From: Parus major
Taxonomy: Eukaryota > Chordata > Aves > Passeriformes > Paridae
Direction: 5' to 3'
Length of the DNA stretch: 64,000 nucleotides
Assembly: GCF_001522545.3 (NCBI RefSeq)
Contig: NC_031799.1
Location: 32,951,354-33,015,353 of the forward strand
A program made the translations under genes and the position numbers. The notes under the pieces are model-generated. The model was given only the letters and a program-made list of their open reading frames with translations. It made no database searches and was not told the origin of the DNA. Of this stretch, positions 1-9,930 are shown piece after piece. Position 1 is the first letter of the stretch; every line of letters begins with the position of its first letter.

Positions 1-3000
1 CTTTTTTTTTTTCCCTTTTCTTTGCATGTTCTGTTACACTTACAGAATTTTCCATACATTTATCTCTTCAGTTAGGTCTTGTCACTTTCCTGAAAGATTA
101 GGTACAGAAAATATTAGGTATAGAAAATTCCAGGCCTGCTATGTGTTCAAGTCCTTTAGTGCTACTAATTTGACTAATAAATCACTTCCCCTTGTTTTAA
201 TGAGTATGTCTTGGTACATGCAAATTTACTAACTAGTTTACAGTATTAATAGCTTTGAGAAACGTATTACTGTTGAAAAAGCAACACAGAGATAGTATTA
301 CTAAATTGACTGGAAGAATAAAATAGTTTTGATATCTCTAAACAAGAATATGGTTTCTCATTTGCCTCATCAGGCTAGTACATTACAATAATTTTCTTAC
401 CCTCCTATCACTGAAGAGAGTCACCCAAGACAGTATTTTTTCATTTCATCTACCTGTCTGCTCTCATGCTTGTCTGATCTCTTTTTCAACAAGCTGCAGC
501 CACACTGCTTTTCAATTTTATGCCAGAGAGCTCCTGCTTAACTGCTAGCAGCTGTCCCAGCCTCAGCAAGTCTGCTCTGGAGTGGTGGGGTGTAAACTGC
601 AGTTTACAATTACTATCCAAAGATCTAGTTCTTCTCTGACCCTTTCAGAAGCTTGGAGCTTAAAGCAGCTGTTTGTTATTCCAGATGCCCTCTTCAGAAT
701 GGTATTTCGTCACCAACAGCTGTGTTTTTTCACACTGAGCTGTGCCTTGGATACTCAGCCTTGTGCCTACCCTGAGGGGTGCTGCTTCTTCAAGGGTGAG
801 CAGCAGAAGCCCACTGCTGTGCAAGCAACAACTGTGGTGAGAGAGCTCTGCTGACTCTGTCTGTCAGCACTGCAGTGGGCAGAGAGCTTTGCAGGTTAGA
901 GTCCCCTGGGTCAATGACTGCAGAGCAAAAATGAGGAAGAAGAGCAGCAACACAGAAATATTGCTCTGTTCCCTCCAGAGAATTAGAAATATGTAAAACA
1001 ATCAATAAAATGCCTAGTAGTGGCTGGATTCTTATTGCTCCCTGTGAAGGTAAGTTCTTACTGTATTCTGGTATTTTATTTTGATGATGATTGTCAAGTT
1101 AGTAAGACAAATATTCCCAAGGAATTCAAGACAGAAAGAAAAGTGTGAGACAGAGGTAGAGAAATGACTTAACACTTTTTTTTAAATATTTTTATTTTTA
1201 ATAGGCTTCTGGTCCATACCAGGTAATTTTTATTATTGTTTTTTGCTGTTGTTGGCTCTTTATTTCTAACTACAAACACATAGGAAGAAAGCTGCATCCT
1301 CCCAGTTATGAAATATGAACAGACTTCTTTACAATCCACATCTGCTGCTCTGCTGTCTTTTGATCAGTGGCTGGAGTCCATCTGCAACAAGACACATGCA
1401 GCAGAGAAGTCTCTAGTCAATCTCTTCTTCTCAAATAGCACTGGAAATAAACATTGAAATCTGGTTTCTTGCCAGCTTGATTCAGAAAATAGTAGAAAAG
1501 TTACAGCAGGCATTCAGCTATAGAGTGGGGTCAGAACAAAGGTTCTAAACCAGGAAAAGTAGTGGCAATCACAGAGGTTTTGTATAGGAAAGTTCTCATT
1601 AGTACCCAGAACACTTGGGGGTCATGATTTCTTTTGTCGCACAGGTGTCACAAAAAGTGTATAAATATACATACACACAAGTAAGAAGAAAGTACTTTTT
1701 TCCCTCAGATTAGCTTCAGGAAACACAAAGTTATTTCCTAAATCAAGACATCAAAAGTAGCTGAGTTATGGTAATTTGGTACTCATAATCCACTGCAGAG
1801 GTAAGGGGGAAAATGCCTCCCACTGGGCTAGAATGCTTTACTGTGCATTTTCTTCTAATAAACAGCATGTAGTTGTGGCAGTTCAGTGTGTGCATAGCTA
1901 GTCTTCTTCACTTGGAGATAAAACTGCTCCCACTGGCATCTCTCAGAGAGGCATATGCCCCTTCTTCTCCAAATACCAAGCAGAGGTCTCAAGACATCTC
2001 CCAGTTCTCTGTCCATCTGTCAATCTCTTGAGTTCCTAAAGCAACTGGGAAAAAAGTCTGTCTCTGCTACTAGCCACAAGATATCACTAACTGCTCTGTG
2101 CACTGCACACTGTGAAGCAGACACTGAAATACTCCTTGCACTGTGTAGGTGCTCTTGTAAGGTTATCCTCGTGTGTCTGCAAGCCACCAGACAAGTTTTG
2201 CTTTGTTTGGGAATGCAGGAAGCTCTGTGGGAAGCTGTACCAAAATGTTTGTCCTGAAGATTGCTTGACATGGGACCCATGTCTTAACCATGGAAAGGGT
2301 TGTACCTTGACTGCCAGAATGGAAATTATGTTAATATGGGATTTGGGCTCTGCAAGTTTATGTGTCTATTTTTTAGGCTTTCTTCTTTGCAAAAGTGTCT
2401 TGGACTGCAGAACCTGCAGGAGACCTGCAGCTGCAATGCTTTCAAAGTTTTACCTGTGCCTGTTGAAATCCTTGGCCTAAAAGCTGTTTTGCTCAAGCTT
2501 TCCATAGGGTCTAGGATTTTACCCTTCTAATAAATTTTTGAGAATTGTACAGAAAAATGTCACCTTATTTTCTTTGTCTTTTACAAGAGAGTTTGTCAGT
2601 GCTCTCCTATGAGGAACCTGTCCCTGGATGAACTGTGCTGAAGAAAGGCACTTTCCCCTTCACCAGGAAGAGGAGCCTTATGTAACTTCTCCTCACTGAT
2701 TGCACAGATGCATTCAAAAAGCCCTGTATAATTTATTCATCCTCTCATATGCATAGCTCCAACAACACTGACATGATGTGGCATTTTTGCAAGTGGTGTG
2801 GAAGTTACAATGAATTAATTGTCCAGGTGGTCAGGCTGGATTTTGAGCTGCCAGCAACCTTCACCTGGTTGCAGATCAGCACAGCAAGCAGTGGTGGGAA
2901 ATAGCTATGCTTTTTTAATGTCCTACTGTGCTGCTTCATTGCTCTTTTTGCTGCTGTTAGCTGAAACGGTGACCATTTTGAAAGATGCCCACTGCAGGTG

Positions 3001-3721
3001 TTTTAAAGCGATGTTTCAGTCTTTACCTTCACATGGAGGTGCCTCTCTCTTTCAGTGCTCCTCCACTTCCTACCATTCTCCTTGAGGAGCTGCTCCTGGG
3101 GCTCCCAAAAGAATTGTGGAGCAGGCGACAGGAAGGTCAGAGCAGATGCCATGCTGTCAGTTAGTGTGGTACTGTGCTGTGAGTACCCCCATTCCATACA
3201 GAAAATGCTCGTGGGCACACATTTCTGTCTCTTTTCCCTTCTCTTAGTCCAGTATGATTTAAGATCAGCAGCTCACTAACACCACTAGTGATTGTGTACA
3301 CAGAGAGGTTATCTAGATGTAGATTTGCTGAATGTTTTGCAGACTAGCAGCAGAGTTATGGAACAACTAAGCTCCTGAGAACTCACTGAGTGTATCTCCT
3401 CTTGCCCTGTGGTAGCTTTACTGCTTTACCTGTGAGATGGATGCTTCTGTGAACTGCAGTCATGCCTTGGATTTGCACTGCAGACATACCTTTGCTGCAA
3501 GAGGTATTAGAGCTGTTAGCAATGCCATACGCTCCATGAATTAACATTACATTTTGGAAGATCCACTTGGGAAAAAGAGACTTTAACAAAAAAAAAATAT
3601 ATAAATAAAAAGTTATTTCATAGCATTTGCCATCCCCATAATAATTCTACCTATAATGAGAGCTGAATCCTTGTAGGATAAAAAAAGCTTTTAGTTTTAA
3701 AATTATGATTTACCTGCTTTA
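1..3721. other. No gene recognised; AT-rich single-copy DNA
   Basis: I see no coding sequence, RNA gene or recognisable transposon here. Open frames of 60-122 codons occur on both strands (for example 2112-2480 plus), but they overlap in several frames and lack a domain or repeated motif, which is the chance pattern. A strong donor-like site (AAG|GTAAGTT) lies at 1051. The sequence upstream is open from about 934 in one frame, and a weak acceptor-like TTTGCAG ends near 896, so a small non-coding or 5' exon is possible but unsupported. A TATAAATA-like string sits near 1660 with no other promoter signal. Confidence 0.6.
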
Positions 3722-3900
3722 TACACAAACAGAAAAATCCCAAAAGCAACAAAACCAAAACAAAACTCAACAAAAAACAAACAAAACCCAAACCAAACAA
3801 ACAAAACCCAAAACAAACAAACAAAACCCAGAAAAAAACTCAATTACAAGAAAACCCAAACCAAACCAAAAAACAAACAAAAACCCAAATGCACAAGATA
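3722..3900. repeat. Imperfect (CAAA)n/(CAAAA)n low-complexity tract
   Basis: About 180 bases consist almost only of A and C, in degenerate units such as CAAA, CAAAA and CCCAAA. A run of 15 T follows at 3909-3923. The unit changes continuously, so this is an old or impure simple repeat and not a clean microsatellite. The apparent Lys/Asn/Gln/Thr-rich open frame across it is an artefact of composition. Tracts of the same character (or their G/T complement) recur at 8.5, 19.9, 24.1 and 56.4 kb. Confidence 0.9.
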
Positions 3901-3923
3901 AAAATACCTTTTTTTTTTTTTTT

Positions 3924-6900
3924 CTAATAAATATCTTGTCCTTCTATAGATGCAAGTATTTTTCTTAAACACTTTTCCCCTTGGTTAATAGCCTGGTATA
4001 TAGTACGTTCAATAATTCAAGACTGAGCTAAAAATGGGTTTGGTCTACTTTCTTGGAATATCCTCTGGGAGTATAGAGAAGAGAACTGGAGAAGCAATTA
4101 TTTCATGCTGCAGCTGTATATTTAACTGCTTTCTTTCTCACTCAAGTGGCATCTGCATTCTCACAGCTGAGGTAATGGAGGAAGTTAGGACTCTTAAGTG
4201 CATCTGTGAGTCGTGGGAGGTGATTATCACAGCACCCAGAAATTTACCTCCTTTGCACCAGACAGGTCTTTCTGTGTAATACTTCTGATTAAAGTGTCCA
4301 CTCTTTGACATTCATCATCATCTCTTTGCTAAGGTCTTGATTAAAAAGTTAATTAATTCATCAACTGATGAAGGCCTTCATGCATCTGAGGGAATGGAGG
4401 CTGCTATATGATTTGCCTTATTTCTGCAGCATATCTATACTGGCTGAAGATTTCACAAGCATTCTCACAAGAGGCTAATTCCAGCTGATCAGTTCTCCAG
4501 TGGTAATACTTGTACTTGGGGAAGCAATAAATGGCTCATTTCTTTTGGAAATATCTCCTTGGAATCAGCCTTTTCCTTCAATTTATTATGGGCTAGCTTA
4601 GTGGAAAACACAGAGTAAAACAACCTAGCAGCATGAGGGAAGTTTAAGGTGCAGGATGTAAAAGAAAATGAAGATCAAGAAGACTCTGTCTAAACTGATG
4701 TGTACCTTGAGTGTGAAAGACCATACTACTTCTTCGACAGGGCATTTCATTGACTTACCTCCAAACACCAGGACAAGAGGAAATGGAGCTCTGCTCTCTA
4801 ATGTAGCCACGTAAACTTGCAGAACACTTCATCAGTAGATAAATCAGTTACTGAAAGCAAAGTTGCAGGGGGCCATGACCTATTACACTGAGGTTCTGAC
4901 TCCTGGGACTTACATATTCAGTGCAGAAAAGACTTGTGTCAGTGACAGCTAAAGAATCATGTCAAACCAGCTCAACTCTCTTCAAGCCTCTAGAGCTAAT
5001 AGCAGATGCATATATAACATTTTTATAAGGCATGCAGCTTTTCACTAGAGAGGAAATACAAAGAACAGGTACAGTGCAGACGTATGACCTTTGGCAATGT
5101 GACTACTGAGCACAGTTTTGAGGTAAAAATCCAAAATACATGAATGGCTTCCAAAATCATAAGGTTAAATAAATACAGAAAAATGCGTGTATTTTTAGCG
5201 TATTTTTTTTCTCCAATTGACCCAAAATCCTTGTAGAAATGCAAGTAGGTTAAATATTTGCAGGTGGAATGTTGATAGTTACAGCCTGTGCCTCTTTAAA
5301 GTTTGCCAGCAGAGCACTGGCAGAAAAAAGCATTTTGCAGTGCTAAGATGCCGAACTCAGAAGGCCTAGTTCTTTTCCACCAGTAGGAAACACGATGCTT
5401 TAAATTTTGCCAATTACTTTTTTATGATCATTGTTAATAAGTAATACTACAAAGACATGATTGAGAGTGACATACACTGCATCTAAGCTTTTAAACTATT
5501 ATGAATGCTACAGAGACTCCATCTTCTATATCTTATTCAGCACCTTAGGTTAGCCTGATGAAGCCTCATTCTATTTTGTCTCAGTCTTTTCCTACTCCTT
5601 CAAGCTTAAGAAACCTTACCAAGTAAGGTAATTTCACCAATGGCAATAAATGCAAGAAAGTTGTTGAATACAGTAAGATTAATAATTATGCCTATTTTCC
5701 AGAGAGGCAACTAAGAAGTCTGCAAAGACAGTTCAAAGTAAATTGCTTCATGACACAGGAGGAAAACAACCACCTCAGAGTGAAAGATCAAAGGTTCATT
5801 GAAACCAGCAGCTGAAGAGTGATGCCTAAGGAAGAGCCAGCTCACAGCAGCACTTCCCCAGTATGCTCTCCCACACAGCAGTGTTTTCATGCTCAAGGAC
5901 ATAATCAGAGGTTCTTTTCTTTTCCTTCCCATTTAAGGGTCTTGCTGATTTTGTTTGTCATGAACTTCTGCACTCTTCCCCTAAGCCCATTAAAATTACC
6001 TCTTGGCTGTGAGCTCTACAGCTTTATTCATGAGAGAGGTAAAAAAATTGCTAAGTGAGGTTTTAGTTTTGTACCTTCTGTTTCACATCTTCTTTTGACA
6101 GAAGAGATGTAGATATCTGCCTTTCATATCACTCACAAGGATGCAGTCCCTGTCATAGTGTCCCCACTTTTCTTCTTTTCAGGCTGAAGTGCACAATATG
6201 TCCTAGTTCTTCAATAGCCTTGAAGAAGGAAGGCTTCTCCTTATGCAATGACAGGATAAAATTGAAAATGTTAGACAAAGTTGTCTTCAGTATTTCCTCA
6301 GTCTTGTTTCAGAATGACAAACTCCAGAAGGCAGTTTATTTCCTGTAAAGCTCTAGCTAAAGAGTGCCATATGGGATTGCACTTCCTGAGGTGTTAACAA
6401 GGACATGGCCTGTCCTCTCCAGCATCACAGGCCCCGTGTTGTTGCTTTCAGACAGCAGCAGTTCAGCCTGTGCTATTGATCTGGAAGTGTCAGTTACCAC
6501 ATGGGGACACGACGTTTCATCCCAGGGATATAAATAACAATCCGAGCATATGGAGAAGAGAGTACTCTTGGTCTAGAACCAGCTTCATATTTACAAGTTT
6601 AGTTTTAAACATCTGGTCTAGCTCACAGGGACTGGGAACACGTCCTGACACTGAGGTTGTTCTTTCTTATGCTCTTCCTCAGTCTTCTGCTAGTTAGCTC
6701 TTGTAGGTTTCAGCATTGACCTTGTACTCTTACTCAAGCTGAAGGCCACCTTTGCACAGATGTTGCTGTTACAAAACATGCTTTTCTGTTACCTCACAAT
6801 ACTATGTTACCTTGACTAAAGGCTGAAAAAGAATTGGCCTAGGGGCCCAACTGAAACCATAGAAATGATAATTTAAAAGTGCTTTCTTGGAAAATAATTT

Positions 6901-7572
6901 ATTAGCTCCAAGGCAGGAAAAAATCAGTCTGCTAAGAAATTTTGTCCATCAGCATTCAGCTACACTGCAGCTTGCAACTGTGACCTTCTGAAAGTCTACA
7001 GCTAAACCAGTAAAATTTCAGGCACAAGAAACTTAGTGCATTTCCCAAAAACTTCAATAAAAGTACTTTGAGGTTCATAAGAAAATTAATGTGTAAGATA
7101 AATGTTGACTACATATTCACTGTTCTCTTCTGTGTCTGTACACTTATTTGTTGCATGTTTTTAACATTATTTCTAGGACAATTGATAACTTTGAGAGAGG
7201 CAGTACTGTGGTACCCTCCATCTATCTCAAACTTCAGGAAACTTTTATTTGTGTTTCTATTTTTAAGCCTGAATGTTCAGGAGTTAAATGAAAACTGTGC
7301 ATTTAAATAATTTCTTGTTATGTGTCCCACAGGCTATCCACACCCAGTCCTTTAACTATAGACATGGGAGATCATCTTCTCCTCTGCAAGGCAGCATTTC
7401 AAATGCTGCACCATTTCTGCATGCACACACAGTCCAGGTCTGTCTGTCTCCTTCAGTGGCAGGATAACAGCATCCTTGGCATGACAAAAGGGCTCTTTCC
7501 TGCCACAGGAAGAGACACTATCCCCTGCCATGCCTGGAAAACGCTTTTGCACTGGGGATTCTCTATCTTCAC
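3924..7572. other. No gene recognised
   Basis: This is ordinary AT-rich sequence with scattered 60-80 codon open frames in unrelated phases and no convincing exon, repeat family or RNA gene. Nothing in it resembles a known protein to me. No clustered transcription-factor sites stand out. Confidence 0.55.
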
Positions 7573-7975
7573 CAGGGACCTGGGAGTGCTGTTGGTGGCA
7601 ATGAGCACTTGCAGCCCAGAAAGCGCATTGTATCCTGGATTGTATCCAATGCAGTGTGGCCAGCAGGACCCCTTTGCTCTGGTCTGGTAAGAGACCCCCA
7701 CCTGGAGTGCTGTGTTCAGGGAATGGCTTCAGGCTGAAAGAGAGTAGGTTTAGACTAGATAGAAGAAAGAAATTCTTGACTGTGAGCATGACGAGGCTCT
7801 GGAACCAGATGCCTGGAGAAGCTGTTAACATCCCATCACTGTATGTAAGGTCATGTTCGATGGGGCTCTGAGCAACCTGGTCTAGTGCAAGGTATCCCTC
7901 TCTACAGGGCAGAGAGGGTTTGGAACTAGGTGATCTTTAAGGTCAGTTCCAACCCAGGCCATTCTGTGATTCTAC
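7573..7975 (+). mobile_element. CR1 LINE fragment, 3' end, internally deleted
   Basis: The 3' half matches the CR1 3' untranslated region in order: a GTAGGTTTAGACTAGATA block (about 7744), a GAAATTCTTGACTGTGAGCATG block (about 7768), a CTCTGGAACCAGATGCC block (about 7797), GAGCAACCTGGTCTAGTG (about 7870), GATCTTTAAGGTCAGTTCC (about 7932) and the terminal ATTCTGTGATTCTAC at 7961-7975. The 5' part (7573 to about 7717) matches CR1 ORF2 near the reverse-transcriptase C-terminus: the GGGACCTGGGAGTGCTG string, GTGTGGCCAGCAGG and GGAGTGCTGTGTTCAG. The stretch that normally joins these parts is missing, so the copy carries an internal deletion. It is 5'-truncated, lacks an intact frame and is inactive. 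Long minus-strand frames across it (7352-7831) are antisense shadows. Confidence 0.93.
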
Positions 7976-8164
7976 AGAACAGTGTGTACAAGTCCAGAAA
8001 GTGTCCATCACCGGGCTTTCTCTGGGTACAGCATGGACTGCTATTGTAGACATCAAGGCCCTTCAGTCACCGGGGAGACAGGAAGATTAAGGCTGTTACA
8101 GCAGGCAGTGAAGACGTACCGATCCCTCAGAATCTGAATAAGCCTGTAAGGTTTTTGCCCATGA

Positions 8165-8405
8165 ACTACTTTTTGTAGGTGACGGCAGCGCGATCATCTG
8201 CAGCGTTTTACCACCACCCAGTGGGGGCCGCGGGGACAGCCCGGCACTGGGACCCGCAGGGTGCATCCCTGCAGAAGCAGCTCCCCCTGGCCCGGGTGAT
8301 TCCTGCGGAGCCCCTTTTCCCACGGCAGCAGGGATTTGTTCGCCTGCACGCTTAGCTCCCACCAGTACCCACTGGGCACACACACCCGCGCTCAGAGAAC
8401 ACGGG
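8165..8405. promoter_or_regulatory. Short CpG-rich block, possible promoter or small CpG island
   Basis: About 240 bases are clearly GC-rich (roughly 60%) with some 17 CpG dinucleotides, including CGCGATC, GCCGCGGGG, CCCGGG and CCCGCGCTC. By hand count the CpG observed/expected ratio is about 0.7-0.8, against strong CpG depletion elsewhere in the window. There is no obvious TATA box or strong splice donor. It lies about 1.1 kb upstream of the exon-like block at 9499-9895, so it could be the promoter of a plus-strand transcript or of a divergent non-coding RNA. It could also be part of an unrecognised GC-rich repeat. Overlapping minus-strand open frames here follow from the low stop-codon density of GC-rich DNA. 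Confidence 0.4.
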
Positions 8406-8460
8406 GCTTCTCTTTAGAAAGTGTTTCCCACCTTTTTCATGATGGTTGTAATAATAACAG

Positions 8461-8490
8461 CATCAACCACAACAACAACAAAACCAACAG
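8461..8490. repeat. Short (CAA)n tract
   Basis: A degenerate CAA/ACA trinucleotide tract that starts the simple-sequence stretch following the CpG-rich block. Confidence 0.85.
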
Positions 8491-8541
8491 CAGTGCCGGG
8501 GGCTTGGAGTGGGTGTGCTTTGCTTTGATTTTGTTATTACT

Positions 8542-8573
8542 GGGGTTTTGGGGTTGAGTTGGGTTGGATTGGG
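8542..8573 (+). other. Putative G-quadruplex motif
   Basis: Four G runs (8542-8545, 8550-8553, 8561-8563, 8571-8573) are separated by loops of 4, 7 and 7 bases. This satisfies the usual G3+N1-7 definition. It sits about 140 bp downstream of the CpG-rich block, a position where such motifs are common near promoters. Folding is inferred from the pattern only. Confidence 0.6.
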
Positions 8574-8600
8574 TTCTGGAAATTTTTCTGGATGGGGACA

Positions 8601-8619
8601 GGTTGGTTGGTTGGTTGGT
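8601..8619. repeat. (GGTT)n microsatellite, about 5 units
   Basis: A perfect GGTT tandem of nearly five units, part of the G/T-rich stretch that runs from about 8530. Confidence 0.95.
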
Positions 8620-9114
8620 CTATCAGTTTTTATGTGCTTCTTCACAGAAGAAATAACTGACCTTTGGAACCTCATGTTGGCCTACTGATACAGTTTTGAA
8701 ATTTTCTGTTATTGTGGGGTTTCCATTCCCTAGCCACTGTAAAACCTATAAAAATTGTTACTTTGACAGTCCCACCTGGAAGCTGTGTGTAGTGATTGCA
8801 AACACAGGACCACATTTTCTTGCTGACTGCTATCATTCTCTGGTGGTTAAGGCACTCACAACAGCTAGATGGTTGCTTTTTTGCCCCAGTGAACTGTGAA
8901 AAATCAGTGCTAAGCTTGTGCCATCCTGCACACAGCTCCCACAGTACTTCACTGAAACACCTTTACTCTGAAACCAGGAGATGTATTGCCTTGCAAAGGC
9001 ATTGTGCTGGTCTGCATGTAAAGCTTGGTAGCCACAGTAATAAAAATATTTATTCGATTTCTTCTGCCTTATTAAGACAAAGCTAACAAAACTGGCCAGA
9101 TGTTGTAGCAGCAT

Positions 9115-9230
9115 ATGGGGACCATAAGAATGATCACATCATGTCAGATCAAAGGTCTGTCCTGTTTAGTGGTTCTGTTTCCAAGTGTAACCAATAGCAG
9201 ATGACTCAGGAACACTGTGACAACTCAGGC
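9115..9230 (+). mobile_element. Possible ancient CR1/L3-like 3' remnant
   Basis: The string AGATCAAAGGTCTGTCC, then GGTTCTGTTTCCAAGTGTAACC and AATAGCAGATGACTCAGGAA, follows the order of a widespread old sauropsid CR1-type 3' region (a form of 'agaccaaaggtccat ... gtatcctgtctcc ... gtggccaatagcagatg'). The match is from memory and diverged. There is no terminal ATTCTGTG repeat, which fits an older family than the CR1 copies elsewhere in the window. Confidence 0.45.
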
Positions 9231-9498
9231 ATGTGCTGCTACTTTTACAGATTGCACACTTGTGCTCCACAGATTTTACTAATCTTTGAACCTGACTGAT
9301 TGCACTGGCATTTTGTAGCCCACTGTACTTCAGCTTCTCTGCCCTGCCACAGGCAAACTTTTAATGCCTATTGCTGGCAGAGATAGCCAAAAAAGTTCCA
9401 TTTTGATTGTATTAATTTTGCTTTGAAGCCCTTAGTTCTCATTTACATTTGATGTTTTTTTAGAAGAGACAATAAACAAACTCTTTTTCTGGCTGCAG

Positions 9499-9895
9499 AT
9501 GATGTAACAGATTCCTTTTATCCTCCCTTTTTCATTCTTTTATGAAGTAAAGCATCTAACCAAAGAGTTTTCCACACATGAAAACCATCATATCTAGGAG
9601 CACCCTGCCTACACTTTTACTTTTCCTAGTGTTCCTGTACCTCTATTTGATCAGGGTATCTCTGGACCAGACCAGAAATATCATGAGAATTGTGTCTGAA
9701 CAAATGAACTGCATGCAACAAATGAAATCCGTTCCTTTGTGGAAAACGGTGCTGGCTGAAGAACAACAGAAAATGAGGCATGTGGGACCCAATCCAGTAA
9801 CGCAGATATTAAACCACGTCCTAAGTTTGGAAGGTGACAAAAGTGTCTTAAAGTCTCCAATTCACAGGCAAGTGCAGGGAAAACACAGAATACAG
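9499..9895 (+). CDS. Candidate first coding exon, hydrophobic N-terminus (unverified)
   Basis: The block starts after an acceptor-like TCTTTTTCTGGCTGCAG (AG at 9497-9498) and opens with an ATG at 9578, leaving 79 bases as possible 5' untranslated sequence. The frame runs 106 codons to a CAG|GTGGGT donor at 9896. A GC-type donor, CAG|GCAAGT, lies at 9868 and would leave 96 codons plus 2 bases. Residues about 10-25 (LPTLLLFLVFLYLYLI) form one membrane-length hydrophobic segment after a basic N-terminus, followed by a hydrophilic stretch rich in Gln, Met, Lys and Glu. That layout suits a type II membrane or secreted protein. I recognise no family. The ATG context is weak (C at -3). The phase from the GC donor fits the exon-like block at 23922, but 14 kb separates them. 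A 111-codon frame is also within chance expectation, so this is a hypothesis. Confidence 0.2.
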
Positions 9896-9930
9896 GTGGG
9901 TTTTTTACAGTGATTTCTCTGCTGAATAAA

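Noticed and set aside
3705..3968. Lys/Asn/Gln-rich open frame
   Set aside because: It is a translation of the (CAAA)n tract.
7352..7831. 159-codon open frame on the minus strand
   Set aside because: It is the antisense of a CR1 fragment and its flank, not a gene.
8096..8383. 95-codon Pro/Gly-rich minus-strand frame over the CpG-rich block
   Set aside because: GC-rich DNA has few stop codons in any frame; two overlapping frames are equally open.
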